A stretch of 64,000 bases of DNA from Chloroflexota bacterium (GCA_029265355.1 JAJUJL010000006.1:1-64000), one strand, 5' to 3'; counted from the first letter of the stretch, positions 47,779 through 57,803 are shown. The notes: generated by a model from the letters alone, not told the origin. A program made the numbers and translations.

Positions 47779-50700
47779 CTAATCTCCCTGCAGGTCAACC
47801 TGCTCGAGCGGCACAAAAGTGATCTGGGGTTGCAAGAGCGCTTCAATCTTGGCGCTCATCTGCAGATCGGTGTAATGCATCAATTGGATGGCGCGCGCCG
47901 GGCACTCCGCCGCGCAGCTACCACAGCCCTGGCACAAGGCCGGCTCGATCATTGCCGCCCCAGCGATGCCGCCCACGCCTTTCAGGTCGGAACGTATCTG
48001 TGGAGCGTGGAAGGGGCACAAGCGCACGCAGGTCAGGCAGCCGGTGCATTTTTCTGCTTGCACCACGGCAACCCGGCCGCCTGCAGGCAGGCTATCCTGG
48101 GATAAGACGCGTGCGGCGCGTGCTGCCGCGGCTTGCGCCTGGATAATGCTCTCTTCCAGAAGCTTGGGATAGTGCGCCATGCCTGCCATGAAAATGCCCT
48201 CGGTGCTGAAATCCACCGGGCGCAGCTTGACATGCGCCTCCTGGAAGAACCCATCGGCGTCGATAGCGACTTTGAACATTGCAGACAGGTGGTGTGCATC
48301 AGGTCGAGGCACGACGGGCATGCTGAGCACGACCAGGTCTGGGGTTAACTCCAACTGCTTTCCCAAGGCCAGTTCCCAGGCGCGTACTTTGAGGGCGCCT
48401 CCCTGACACTCGACGAATGGCAGGTGGGCGCTATCATAGCGCGAAAAGATTATTCCGCGCTGGCGGGCGGCGGTGTACAGACCTTCCTTCTTTCCGTACA
48501 CGCGCAGGTCTTTGTAGAGAATGACGACCTGCGCCTGCGGGTTGCGCTGCTTAAGGGCTATGGCGTTTTTCAGGGCGACGGTGCAGCAAATGCGACTGCA
48601 GTATTTTTCTGCGGGCCCAACGCATTGAATCATCACCAATGAGCGCAGGCTTTGAACTTTATCGGGCTGGTTCACCAGCAGGTCTTCAAAGTCTTGCTGG
48701 GTGAGGATGCCCGAGTGGGCGCCATAACCGTATTCGTTTCCGCGGTATTCCTGCGCCCCCGTCGCCAGTATGGTAGCGCCATGTTGGATGGCGCTTTGAG
48801 AGCCATCCATTTCTTGTATGGTGCTGACAAACTTACCTTTGAACCCTTGTGAGCGAACCACTTTGCTGTTGAGATGCACAGCGATGAGATCATGATCAAA
48901 AACACGTTGCGTCAGCTCATCCAGGTAGCGTTGCGGATCCTGGCGGGCAGATGCGCCGCTGCTGCCGTTTCCGCCTGCCGTAAAGAGGGTGGGGTCGGTG
49001 GGCAAATAGACGCGCCGCAAATTACCTCCCAGGCTGGATTCCTTCTCAACCAGATGCACCGGGAAACCCTGATCTGCCAGGGAAAGAGCGGCGGTCATAC
49101 CGGCAATTCCACCACCCACTACCAGGACAGATTTCTCAACTTTCATGTCCAACGTGTGCAGCGGTTCAAGGCGAGCAGCTTTTGCCACCGCCATGCGTAC
49201 CAACTGCCAGGCTTTCTCAGTCGCCGCGGCGCGATCGTTCGAATGCACCCAGGAGCAATGATTGCGAATATTCGCCATTTCGAACAGGTAGGGATTCAAG
49301 CCGGCTGAACGCAAGCTGTCTCGGAAAAGCGGTTCGTGGGTGAGCGGTGTGCAACTGGCGACGACCACCCGGTTGAGACCTTTCTCGATGATGACTTCGC
49401 TGATGTGGCGAATGCTGTCCTGGGAGCAGGTATAGAGATTCGACTCGGAATGCACCACAAAAGGCAGGTGAGAAACCTTTTCGGTGATCTCGGGCACATC
49501 GATGTAGCCAGCGATATTTGAGCCGCAATGGCAAACGAAAACACCCACCCGCGGCGGCTGCCCACTCACATCCCGCTCAGGGGGAAAGGTTTTCTGTACC
49601 GTCAGGCTAAAACGCGCGGCTCCCAATTGAGCGGCTGCGCTCGCAGCCGCACCACTGGCTTCAACCACAGACTCGGGAATGTCTTTGGGTTCGCGAAATG
49701 GCCCTACGGCATAGATGCCGGGACGGCTGGTTTCAAGTGGATTGAAATTCACAGTGTGGCAGAATCCGTACTCGTCCAGCTCCACGCCCAGGCGGCGTCC
49801 GAGCTCGCGCACGGATCGGGAGATCTCCATGCCAACCGAGAGCACAACCATATCGAAGCGCGACTGCTGGTGTGTTCCATTTTGATCTTGATAATTTACC
49901 AGCAGTTCCCTGCTTTGAGGGTCTTCATAGAGCGAGCTGATGCGGCAGCGAGTGAATTTTACGCCGTAGCGCTGCTGGGCGCGTTCGAAGTAGCTCTGGT
50001 AGCTCTTCGAGAAGGCGCGCATATCCATCATGAACACCTGAATTTCCAATTCCGGGTGATGCTCTTTGGCAATCATGGCTTCTTTGGTGGCGTACATACA
50101 GCACACCGCAGAACAGTAGTCATGCTGCTGGTCGCGAGAACCAACGCATTGCAAGAAAGCGATGCGCCGGGGCGTCTTTTGATCGGATGGTCGCTGCAAA
50201 TGACCTTGAGTTGGGCCAGAGGCAGAAAGCAGCCGTTCGAACTGCAGCGAGGTCACCACATTTTGAAAGCGCCCCAGGCCGTACTCCTGGGAGAGATATG
50301 AACGGTACACCTGGTAGCCGGGAGCCAGAATGATGGCGCCCACCTGGATGGTTTCTTGCTGTTCGATTTCGTCGTGATTGATGGCTTCGCGCCCACAGGC
50401 AAAGACGCAGCTCATACATTCGGAACACACGCCGCATGCCAGGCAGCGGGCGGCTTCTGCCTGGGCGCTGGCATCATCGTAGCCACCCTCCACTTCCATA
50501 AAATTGTCGATGCGCTGAGAAACCGGCAGTTCAGGCAAGGGCACCCGTGGTTGAATGTGAATTTCACCGGACTCGAGGCGTTCGTCGATCTCCTGTCGCG
50601 TCAGGCGGACGACCGGTAGATCGGGCCGAGGAGCCGGCTCCAGCGGTTGTTTCAATAGATAGCGAATAATCGACTCAGCCGCTCGATGCCCGCTGTTGAC

Positions 50701-52416
50701 CGCTTCGATGACGAAGGCAGTGCCAGAAACGCTGTCTCCAGCCGCGAACACACCGGGACGTGTGGCAGCCAGCGTGTTGGGGTTGATGGCAATCGTCTGC
50801 CGTTCGGTGATGCCCACGCCAGCATCCGATGGGATGAAGGCCAGGCCGGCTCGCTGCCCAACCGAGAAAATGACCGTATCGCACACCAGAACATGGTTGG
50901 TACCGGGAACTTTTTCCACCTGCAAGCGCCCACTTTCATCGAAGCGGAAAGAGGCTACCTGCATGCACTCAACGCCGGTGACGTGACCACGTTCATCGCC
51001 CAGGATCTGTTCGAAGGTTCGCCCGGCATGGATAACGACGCCCTCGTTCTCGGCTGCTTCGACTTCCCAGGGGTGAGCTGGCATGGAATCTCGGCTCTCC
51101 AGGCAGGCGAGCTGCACCTGGCAACCCAAACGCACTGCGCTGCGTGCGCAGTCGATGGCCACGTTGCCGCCGCCCAAGACCAGCACTCGCTTGCCGAGCG
51201 GCGGAATTGGATCGCCGTTGCTGCCGCCCGGGGTGTATTTGCCCAGGCGCACATCACGCAGGAAGTGCGTGTTGACCAACACGCCATCCAGATCTGCACC
51301 GGGTATGCGCAGGCGAATGCCTTCATGAGCGCCGACGGCGATTAACACTGCTTCGAAGCCGGCATCGAACAAATCATCCAGGTTGTCTACCCGGCTGTTG
51401 AGGCGCAGCTCGACACCCAGATCCAGGATATCTTGCACTTCACGCTCGATGATCTCAGTGGGCAGGCGATATTCGGGCACACCCAGGCGCAACATGCCGC
51501 CTGCTACGGGCATTGCTTCGAAGATCGTGACTGGAAAACCAGCTCGTACCAGGTCTTGCGCCGCAGTGAGCCCACACGGTCCAGCGCCAATGATGGCGAC
51601 GCGACTCTCGAATTTCGGGGGAATTGGCTCAAGCGGTTGGCGTGGCTTTTGGTAAACCTTATCGGTGACAAATCGCTTGAGAGCGCGGATGTTGATTGGT
51701 TCGTCCACCAGCCCGCGGTTACAGGCAGTCTCGCAGCGATGGTTGCAGATGCGCCCGCAGATTCCCGGGAAGGGGTTGTCCATCTTGATCACGCGCATGG
51801 CATCTTCCCAACGGCCTTCGCGGATCAGGGCGATATACCCCTGAGCGCGCTGTCCGGCAGGGCAGGCATCGCGGCATGGTGCAATGCCCCGCTTGTCAAT
51901 GGCAAAAGCATTGGGAACTGCTTGAGGATAGAGCTTGTAAATGGCGTGCCGGCGAGAAAGGCCTTCGTTGAATCTGTCGGGGACAATTACCGGGCAGACC
52001 TGGGCGCAGTCTCCGCAGGCGACGCATTTCTCGGGGTCAACGTAGCGCGGGGCGCGCCTCAACTGCACGCTAAAATTGCCAACGCTGCCCCGGATTTGCT
52101 GCACTTCAGTGCGGGTCAAGATCTCGATATTGGTATGGCGGCCGGTTTCGACCAGCTTGGGCGAGATCGTGCACATGGCGCAGTCGTTGGTCGGAAAGGT
52201 TTTATCAAGCTGCGCCATCTTTCCGCCTATGGCAGCCTGGGACTCAACCAGATACACCTTGAATCCCTGGTCAGCCAGGTCCAGGGCCGCCTGCATGCCG
52301 GCGATGCCGCCGCCGACGACCATGACAGAGCCGGTGGGCTTAGCAGGAGCTGCAAATGAAGGTGGCGATTGCAGCGGAGACGATGTAGCAGAGGGAAGTT
52401 GGCTTTCTTCTCTCAT
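47779..52416 (-). CDS. hdrA: Giant HdrA with inserted GltD-like NAD(P)H module and second HdrA half
   Basis: A 1545-aa flavin/iron-sulfur protein. Order: HdrA N-terminal FAD loop (VMVVGGGIAGMQAALDLADQG, about 31-50) and a ferredoxin site (CVACGDCAQVCP); a GltD-like NAD(P)H/FAD module (about 170-620: CRDACPAGQRAQGYI, IIGAGPCGLTAAQDLVRAGF, VLGGGNVAIDCARSAVRLG); HdrA core (LACGVCSECMSCVFACG, CSAVCCMYATKEAMI, VFVCHCGSNIAGYIDV); a second FAD loop (VLVVGGGIAGMTAALSLADQG); and two C-terminal [4Fe-4S] motifs (CTGCLTCVRLCP, CQGCGSCAAECP). The inserted module suggests direct NAD(P)H coupling in electron bifurcation. Start ATG 52416; mvhD copy 1 ends 35 bases upstream. Confidence 0.92.
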   Translation of the reverse strand: MREESQLPSATSSPLQSPPSFAAPAKPTGSVMVVGGGIAGMQAALDLADQGFKVYLVESQAAIGGKMAQLDKTFPTNDCAMCTISPKLVETGRHTNIEILTRTEVQQIRGSVGNFSVQLRRAPRYVDPEKCVACGDCAQVCPVIVPDRFNEGLSRRHAIYKLYPQAVPNAFAIDKRGIAPCRDACPAGQRAQGYIALIREGRWEDAMRVIKMDNPFPGICGRICNHRCETACNRGLVDEPINIRALKRFVTDKVYQKPRQPLEPIPPKFESRVAIIGAGPCGLTAAQDLVRAGFPVTIFEAMPVAGGMLRLGVPEYRLPTEIIEREVQDILDLGVELRLNSRVDNLDDLFDAGFEAVLIAVGAHEGIRLRIPGADLDGVLVNTHFLRDVRLGKYTPGGSNGDPIPPLGKRVLVLGGGNVAIDCARSAVRLGCQVQLACLESRDSMPAHPWEVEAAENEGVVIHAGRTFEQILGDERGHVTGVECMQVASFRFDESGRLQVEKVPGTNHVLVCDTVIFSVGQRAGLAFIPSDAGVGITERQTIAINPNTLAATRPGVFAAGDSVSGTAFVIEAVNSGHRAAESIIRYLLKQPLEPAPRPDLPVVRLTRQEIDERLESGEIHIQPRVPLPELPVSQRIDNFMEVEGGYDDASAQAEAARCLACGVCSECMSCVFACGREAINHDEIEQQETIQVGAIILAPGYQVYRSYLSQEYGLGRFQNVVTSLQFERLLSASGPTQGHLQRPSDQKTPRRIAFLQCVGSRDQQHDYCSAVCCMYATKEAMIAKEHHPELEIQVFMMDMRAFSKSYQSYFERAQQRYGVKFTRCRISSLYEDPQSRELLVNYQDQNGTHQQSRFDMVVLSVGMEISRSVRELGRRLGVELDEYGFCHTVNFNPLETSRPGIYAVGPFREPKDIPESVVEASGAAASAAAQLGAARFSLTVQKTFPPERDVSGQPPRVGVFVCHCGSNIAGYIDVPEITEKVSHLPFVVHSESNLYTCSQDSIRHISEVIIEKGLNRVVVASCTPLTHEPLFRDSLRSAGLNPYLFEMANIRNHCSWVHSNDRAAATEKAWQLVRMAVAKAARLEPLHTLDMKVEKSVLVVGGGIAGMTAALSLADQGFPVHLVEKESSLGGNLRRVYLPTDPTLFTAGGNGSSGASARQDPQRYLDELTQRVFDHDLIAVHLNSKVVRSQGFKGKFVSTIQEMDGSQSAIQHGATILATGAQEYRGNEYGYGAHSGILTQQDFEDLLVNQPDKVQSLRSLVMIQCVGPAEKYCSRICCTVALKNAIALKQRNPQAQVVILYKDLRVYGKKEGLYTAARQRGIIFSRYDSAHLPFVECQGGALKVRAWELALGKQLELTPDLVVLSMPVVPRPDAHHLSAMFKVAIDADGFFQEAHVKLRPVDFSTEGIFMAGMAHYPKLLEESIIQAQAAAARAARVLSQDSLPAGGRVAVVQAEKCTGCLTCVRLCPFHAPQIRSDLKGVGGIAGAAMIEPALCQGCGSCAAECPARAIQLMHYTDLQMSAKIEALLQPQITFVPLEQVDLQGD

Positions 52417-52451
52417 CCAGTTTCCTCGTTGGCAATTATCGAAACAGTTGG

Positions 52452-53000
52452 CTACCTGGCGGCTTTTCTCCCTCGAAAGCCGGGTTCGTCCTCCTCATCA
52501 GAGATCATTTCCTGCACTTGTGCCTTCGCTTGGGCCAGTCTTTTTAGTGGATTCGGTCCGAGTTTGCGGATGCGCTCAGTCATGGTTTGGGCTGCCATGG
52601 CAAAGGTCTGACCTTGGGAGCCTGACATGAAGAACATGTCCACGCGATCACCTCCCAAGCCAATGTCATCCAAAAGACGTTTGGCGCGCTGGATCCTGGC
52701 CAGACCACGCTCATTGCCGCGCACATGGTGGCAATTGCCGATGGGACAAGCCACCTGGTAAACACCATCGGCGCCCTGTTCGAAAGCTTCCAGGATATAG
52801 CGGATATCTGTTTTGCCCGTGCAGGGCAGGCGAATGAACTTGACATTGGCGGGATACTGGATATGCAGCGCACCAGCGGTGTCGGCTGCCATATATCCAC
52901 AGTAGACACAGTAGAACGCGGTGATCTCGGGCTCGAAGTTTAGATCTACATTGACATCTGCACGCTCAATCATGTGTTTACTCATCCCAAGTTCGAACAT
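52452..53000 (-). CDS. mvhD: MvhD-family iron-sulfur subunit (Cys form)
   Basis: A 182-aa subunit that passes electrons to HdrA in Mvh/Hdr complexes. It has AFYCVYCGYMAADTAGALHIQYP, RLPCTGKTDIRYILEAFEQG, VACPIGNCHHVRGNERGLARI and FMSGSQGQTFAMAAQTM. Cys is present where the second copy has UGA. The Met at 53000, or those at codons 6 and 10, could start translation. It lies between the two HdrA genes. Confidence 0.92.
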   Translation of the reverse strand: MFELGMSKHMIERADVNVDLNFEPEITAFYCVYCGYMAADTAGALHIQYPANVKFIRLPCTGKTDIRYILEAFEQGADGVYQVACPIGNCHHVRGNERGLARIQRAKRLLDDIGLGGDRVDMFFMSGSQGQTFAMAAQTMTERIRKLGPNPLKRLAQAKAQVQEMISDEEDEPGFRGRKAAR

Positions 53001-53041
53001 TTATCTGCGAATAAACTCTGATCACCAGTCCATATCCGATC

Positions 53042-56000
53042 TTATCCGGCGGCTGGCAGCCAGTGACCCAGCCCTTTTATAGAGTGCAGCATGATTTGTT
53101 CGTCAGTATAGTTCAGCAATTGAATTGCATTCGCTGGGCATTCACCGGTGCAGGTGCCACAGCCCTGGCACTCAGCGGGATCGATGTAGGCTGCGCCTCC
53201 CAAATTTCCGACACCGCGCCGGCCCTCGAACTCCACGACCTTCGGGATGCCAAATGGACAGGTGCGAGTACAGGTGAGGCAGCCGACGCACTTTGTAGGG
53301 TCTACCTGGGCAACAACCCCGCCCAGGTAGAGCGTATCGCGCGACGAGAGAATGGTCAGCGCGCGCGCCGCGGCTGCCAGAGCGTGGCTGGTGCTCTCTT
53401 CAAGGAATTTGGGGTAATGCGCCATACCTGCCAGGAAGATGCCTTCACGGGTAAAATCCATCGGTCGCAGCTTGATTTGAGCTTCTTTGAAGAAACCCTC
53501 GCTTGAAAGGGGCAGCCTGAGCATCTCGGCAAGTTCTTGAGTACCGTCGGCAGGTAAGATGGACATGCTGAGAGGCACCAAGTCTGCCGGTAGATGCACC
53601 CACTGCTTGAGGCTCAAATCATATACCTTTACCAGCAGTCGTTTTCCTGATGGCTCGAGTGATAATTGAGGGGGAGCATCATCGGTATAGCGGAAGAAAA
53701 TCACACCACGGCGGCGAGCTTCTGCATAATAGTCCTCACGAAATCCGTAGGTGACAATGTTGCGGTACAGAACTGTTACCCGGCAGCCGGGGTTATACAG
53801 CTTGAGCCGGATAGCGTTCTTCATGGTGTTCGTACAGCAGACGCGTGAGCAGTAGTCGGGGACGCCTTCTGGGCGTACACACTGGATCATGACCACATTC
53901 TTCAAAGCTGCCATCTTTTCCGGTTGGTAGATGATCATTTCTTCCAGTGTATGTTGAGTGATTACCTGGGGATATTCCAGCCAGGGGTGTTGCTTGGCTT
54001 CGCGCCCGCCGGTTGCGACAATGGTCACACCATGTTCTAATTGCGTGAGCAAGCGAGAGCCATCTGGTTGCTGGGTGGCAAGTTCGGCGCGGAAGAACCC
54101 CAGGTGCCCAGAGTGGCGGATGACCTCTGTGCGGGTATATACGTGGATGCGTTGGTGGGCGGTTACCCGATTTACCAGGTCACGCAGAAGTAACTGAGGG
54201 TTATATCCCTCTGCGACGTAGTGCAGCTTGAGCAAGTTGCCGCCGAGCATATTGGAGCGCTCAACCAGATACACGTCATAGCCGCTATCTGCGATTGCCA
54301 AGGCGGAGGTCATGCCTGACACCCCCCCGCCGATCACCAGGGCATTGGGGCGGCAATGATGTTTTTGCTTGTGAATCGGTTTGGCAGCCGCCACGCGACC
54401 AATAGCGATGCGCAGCATTTCTTGCGCTTTGCGATTAGCAATCTCCGGTTGAGCAAGGTGAACACGGCCGCATTGATCGCGCAGATTGACCAACTCTACC
54501 AGGTAAGGGTTTAATCCGCTTTGGCGCACACAGCGTTGGAAGAGCGAGTCATGGGTGCGATTGCTGCAGCCTGCCACCACGACCCGGTTCAGGGATAGTT
54601 CCGAGATGCCCGCCTGAATCCTGATCAGACCTTCCGGGAAGCATGCCGCCTCAACGACCTCGGTGTGAACTACTCCCGGAGAAGACCGGGCAACCTGCAC
54701 CAGTCCTTGCAGATCGAGCTGGCTGCCAGACGTATGACCCTCTTGATCTGTGCCATGCCACCCTGCCAGCTCGCCCATACAGGTGCACAGATACACGCCT
54801 GTGCGCGGAGGTTGTCCTTCGACATTTCTTTCGGGCGGCAGTGAAACACCGGTTTTTTCACCGTTCATGTGCATCAGAAATGGCCATTCGCGGGTGAGGG
54901 GGTAGGTGTTCAGACGATCATTCAGCAGGCGCATCACCTCCGCGGCTGCTCCGCTGGCATCGATGATGGTCTCTACAATTTCCTTGGGAGACGAAAATGC
55001 CCCGCAGACAAAAACGCCTGGGCGGGAGGTCTGCAGCGGCGAAAATTTTTCTGTTTTGCAAAAACCGTAGTTGTTCAGTTCGATGCCAAGCACGCCAGCC
55101 AGCTCGACAGCAGAAGCAGGTGGGCCTAAACCTGTTGCCAGCACCACCATCTCGAAAGTTTCTTTCACTGTCTGCCCTTCTGCATCCTGGTACTTCAAAA
55201 TCAGGTTGTGGCTACGAGGATCTTCTTGAACAGCCGAAACCCGGCAGCGGGTATATTGAATGCCGTGTTTTTGGCGTGCTTTGGCAAAGTATGTGCTGTA
55301 CTCTTTATTAAACGCCCTTTCATCCATGATGAAAACACGACAGGCAACCTCATTGCCCAATCGCTGCTTGGCGAGCATAGCCTCTTTCGTGGCATACATA
55401 CAGCAAATCGAAGAGCAATAAGTTATCTTTTGGTCACGCGATCCGATGCATTGCAACCAGGCGATGGATCGAGGGGTTTGATGGTCGGATGGTCGAATGA
55501 CAATGCCTTCGGTAGGGCCAGATCGGCTTGCCAGGCGCTCGTATTGCATCGCGCTCAGCACATTGGGGTAGCGACCAAAACCCAGTTCGCCGATCTCGCT
55601 TGGATCGTAGGTCTTAAATCCAAGCGCCAGGATGATGGCGCCCACGTTCAAGCTAAATAATCTTGGTTTTTGATAGAGATCGATTGCCCGAGTTGGGCAG
55701 ACCTCCACGCATTTGCCACAGGTGTCGCATTCAGGATGGCGGTCTATGACGTAAGCATCTGGTACTGCACGAGCAGCCACTTTATAGGCTGCCTTGCGAA
55801 AGGTAATGCCTTGTTGGTAAGTATCGGGGAGTTCCAGCGGGCAAACCTGGCTACAATATCCACAGTTGATACAGCGTGCTGGGTCCACGTAGCGTGGCTC
55901 AGTGCGGAGAGAAACTGTAAAATCCCCAGCCTGGCCTTCGACGTCGATGACATGCGTGTTGGTGTGAATCTCAATGTTAGGGTGTTGGTTGTTGGAGATA

Positions 56001-56275
56001 TAACCAGGTGAAATGGAGGGGCGTGTGCAACCGTAGCCGTGATCCGGAGTGCCCCGGCACAAGACGCAGTCGTGCTGTGGAAACATAAAACCGAGCTGAG
56101 ACACTCTTCCCCCCAGGCACGGAGTATGCTCCACGAGATGCACTTTCAAGCCAGCATCGGCTAGATCCAATGAGGCACGCATCCCCCCAATACCGCCGCC
56201 GATCACCAGCACTGAAGCGGGACGCGTTTCCAGATTTTCTCGTAACAAAGGCTCTTTTGAAAGATTGGCAACCAT
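53042..56275 (-). CDS. hdrA: Double HdrA-like flavin/iron-sulfur protein
   Basis: A 1077-aa protein made of two HdrA-type halves. The first has VLVIGGGIGGMRASLDLADAGL, CINCGYCSQVCP, CDTCGKCVEVCP and CSSICCMYATKEAM. The second has ALVIGGGVSGMTSALAIADSGY and two C-terminal [4Fe-4S] motifs, CVGCLTCTRTCP and CQGCGTCTGECP. It lacks the NAD(P)H module of its neighbour. The frame is open upstream to 56362, but the Met at 56275 directly precedes the conserved start (MVANLSKEPLL). It is the first gene of the operon behind the promoter at 56431-56458. Confidence 0.92.
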   Translation of the reverse strand: MVANLSKEPLLRENLETRPASVLVIGGGIGGMRASLDLADAGLKVHLVEHTPCLGGRVSQLGFMFPQHDCVLCRGTPDHGYGCTRPSISPGYISNNQHPNIEIHTNTHVIDVEGQAGDFTVSLRTEPRYVDPARCINCGYCSQVCPLELPDTYQQGITFRKAAYKVAARAVPDAYVIDRHPECDTCGKCVEVCPTRAIDLYQKPRLFSLNVGAIILALGFKTYDPSEIGELGFGRYPNVLSAMQYERLASRSGPTEGIVIRPSDHQTPRSIAWLQCIGSRDQKITYCSSICCMYATKEAMLAKQRLGNEVACRVFIMDERAFNKEYSTYFAKARQKHGIQYTRCRVSAVQEDPRSHNLILKYQDAEGQTVKETFEMVVLATGLGPPASAVELAGVLGIELNNYGFCKTEKFSPLQTSRPGVFVCGAFSSPKEIVETIIDASGAAAEVMRLLNDRLNTYPLTREWPFLMHMNGEKTGVSLPPERNVEGQPPRTGVYLCTCMGELAGWHGTDQEGHTSGSQLDLQGLVQVARSSPGVVHTEVVEAACFPEGLIRIQAGISELSLNRVVVAGCSNRTHDSLFQRCVRQSGLNPYLVELVNLRDQCGRVHLAQPEIANRKAQEMLRIAIGRVAAAKPIHKQKHHCRPNALVIGGGVSGMTSALAIADSGYDVYLVERSNMLGGNLLKLHYVAEGYNPQLLLRDLVNRVTAHQRIHVYTRTEVIRHSGHLGFFRAELATQQPDGSRLLTQLEHGVTIVATGGREAKQHPWLEYPQVITQHTLEEMIIYQPEKMAALKNVVMIQCVRPEGVPDYCSRVCCTNTMKNAIRLKLYNPGCRVTVLYRNIVTYGFREDYYAEARRRGVIFFRYTDDAPPQLSLEPSGKRLLVKVYDLSLKQWVHLPADLVPLSMSILPADGTQELAEMLRLPLSSEGFFKEAQIKLRPMDFTREGIFLAGMAHYPKFLEESTSHALAAAARALTILSSRDTLYLGGVVAQVDPTKCVGCLTCTRTCPFGIPKVVEFEGRRGVGNLGGAAYIDPAECQGCGTCTGECPANAIQLLNYTDEQIMLHSIKGLGHWLPAAG

Positions 56276-56430
56276 CGTGACGATACCCTTCTCAGAAACA
56301 AACCGCGCCCTTCCGCTATGGACAAGAAGGGCGTGGGCAGCAAAGAAGATGAGATGGCCCACTTGGTCCGCGAGAAGGTACTCTGCGGATAAATATATAA
56401 GAAAACGCCACGAGTGTTTTGTCTAATTTG

Positions 56431-56458
56431 ATTGTAGCAAATGAGCTTCGAAAGTCAA
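56431..56458 (-). promoter_or_regulatory. Sigma70-type promoter of the hdr-met operon
   Basis: On the minus strand TTGACT (56453-56458) and TACAAT (56431-56436) are separated by 16 bases. Predicted transcription starts near 56424, leaving a leader of about 150 bases before the HdrA start at 56275. The rest of the 56276-56532 gap shows no gene. Confidence 0.7.
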
Positions 56459-56532
56459 TAAGATTACAACATTGAGGATGAATGTCATAGAAAACATGGA
56501 TGATTGACAGCTATACAAGCGGGGAGATCTGG

Positions 56533-57114
56533 CTAAGCCTCATCGCCGGGCTTGCGATGAAGACAGGCGTTCCAGATTTCTTGAGGAAACACAATATCGG
56601 CCAGCAGACCATTCTTTGGCACGCCCTGGCTGCTGTTTAGATTGATCCCCTGAGCCAGGTAGGCCTTGTAAACCAGTTGGCTGCAGTAGAAACCGTAGTC
56701 GTTTTGTGGATCCAGGTAATTCAGATTATAAGGTTTACTATGCATGGCCTGTTCCAGGCAGAAGGCGGCTACTGCCCGTCGAATGCGTGCCTCTTTCTCC
56801 GGTGGATAGTATCTACCCTGCAGCGGATAAGCGACTCCGATGAATGTATCTAATAGAAGGCGCTGCTTGAAGAGCGCCTGGGACTCCCAGGTTTCTCCGG
56901 GCATGTGGAAGACAATCACACCTCGGGCAGCAGATTCTATGCAACGACCGCCAGGACCGAGATAGAGCACGCAATGATCAATTTCCCCGGGAACTAACTT
57001 GCCAAAAGCGCGCCACAGACGGCCGAACAAGCTGTCGGCTTCGCCATCTTGTGTGCAGATGATATCCCCGGTTTGCAAGTGTAGGCCATGAAAGATGTGT
57101 GAATAAATCCTCAT
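56533..57114 (-). CDS. YiiX/YebB-like permuted papain-fold protein
   Basis: A 193-aa product of the NlpC/P60-related YiiX family: LQTGDIICTQDG, GEIDHCVLYLGPGGRCIESAARGV (catalytic His) and YGFYCSQLVYKAYL (catalytic Cys). Such proteins cleave amide or ester bonds in cell-wall or lipid substrates; no signal peptide is present here. The ATG at 57114 has no ribosome site; a TATATT box ends six bases before it. Confidence 0.8.
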   Translation of the reverse strand: MRIYSHIFHGLHLQTGDIICTQDGEADSLFGRLWRAFGKLVPGEIDHCVLYLGPGGRCIESAARGVIVFHMPGETWESQALFKQRLLLDTFIGVAYPLQGRYYPPEKEARIRRAVAAFCLEQAMHSKPYNLNYLDPQNDYGFYCSQLVYKAYLAQGINLNSSQGVPKNGLLADIVFPQEIWNACLHRKPGDEA

Positions 57115-57120
57115 GCTGCA

Positions 57121-57126
57121 AATATA
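57121..57126 (-). promoter_or_regulatory. -10 box of the YiiX-like gene, leaderless arrangement
   Basis: TATATT reads on the minus strand and ends six bases before the ATG, with no Shine-Dalgarno sequence between. The transcript would start at or beside the ATG. Confidence 0.4.
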
Positions 57127-57159
57127 TACGCCGTTGGCGGTAGATTGGCGCGTGAAAAA

Positions 57160-57187
57160 ATCAGGACGTTGGGGTCAACGTCCTGAT
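57160..57187 (-). terminator. Intrinsic terminator after the RRM gene
   Basis: ATCAGGACGTTG (57160-57171) pairs perfectly with CAACGTCCTGAT (57176-57187). On the minus strand the stem is followed by TTTTT (57155-57159). It ends the RRM transcript before the YiiX-like gene. Confidence 0.9.
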
Positions 57188-57234
57188 GCTGTGGCGCATT
57201 CAATTTCTGCCTGGGAATTGAACACTACCGTGGG

Positions 57235-57597
57235 CTAGTCCTCGTCATCCTGCCTGGTCTGCCGGCGATATTGCCCACCGCCGCTGCCGCCGCCACGAGG
57301 CCCGCGATCCTGGGGATTGCGCCGTGGTTGCCGGAAGCTATCCCTGGGGCGTTCTTCACGCGGTCGGGCTTGATTGACTGTGAGTTGGCGGTTGTTTAGG
57401 GAATGACCATTGAACATCTGGATGGCTTTCTCGCCGTCGCTTTGGCTGCCCATTTCAACAAAAGCAAACCCTTTGGAGCGACCAGTTTCACGATCTTTTA
57501 TGATTGCCACAGATGCTACAGCGCCTGCCCGGGTAAACAGCGCGCGCAGATCATCCTCAGTGGTCGTGTATGGCAGGTTGCCTACATAGAGCTTCAT
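57235..57597 (-). CDS. RRM-domain RNA-binding protein
   Basis: A 120-aa protein with one RNA recognition motif: RNP2 LYVGNL (residues 3-8) and RNP1 KGFAFVEM (about 42-49), then an Arg/Gly-rich tail (PRGGGSGGGQYRRQTR). It resembles the cold-inducible RRM proteins of cyanobacteria and Chloroflexota. AGGA lies just before the ATG. A TATAAT box on the minus strand at 57687-57692 may be its promoter. Confidence 0.93.
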   Translation of the reverse strand: MKLYVGNLPYTTTEDDLRALFTRAGAVASVAIIKDRETGRSKGFAFVEMGSQSDGEKAIQMFNGHSLNNRQLTVNQARPREERPRDSFRQPRRNPQDRGPRGGGSGGGQYRRQTRQDDED

Positions 57598-57686
57598 CGT
57601 AAATTATCCTCTTTTGTTTGTGAAATCAAAATGCTCAGCTAGCCCAATCCCAGGCAGATTGAGGACTGCACGAATGACCGTAAATA

Positions 57687-57692
57687 ATTATA
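57687..57692 (-). promoter_or_regulatory. Possible -10 box of the RRM gene
   Basis: TATAAT reads on the minus strand about 90 bases before the RRM start; a TTATCA 19 bases further up is a weak -35. A long 5' leader would fit a cold-regulated gene. Confidence 0.3.
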
Positions 57693-57803
57693 TCAGCCCC
57701 TTGCATTTCAGTGATAAGAAAAACGTCCTGCGTTTGACAACATTCTCATTGAAAGTCTCCGCCATCCGTGCTGGCAGGAAGCCAGACAGGTGAAATATCC
57801 GGC

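Noticed and set aside
56276-56362. Upstream extension of the double HdrA protein
   Set aside because: Conserved HdrA sequence begins after the Met at 56275, and the extension has no clear ribosome site.
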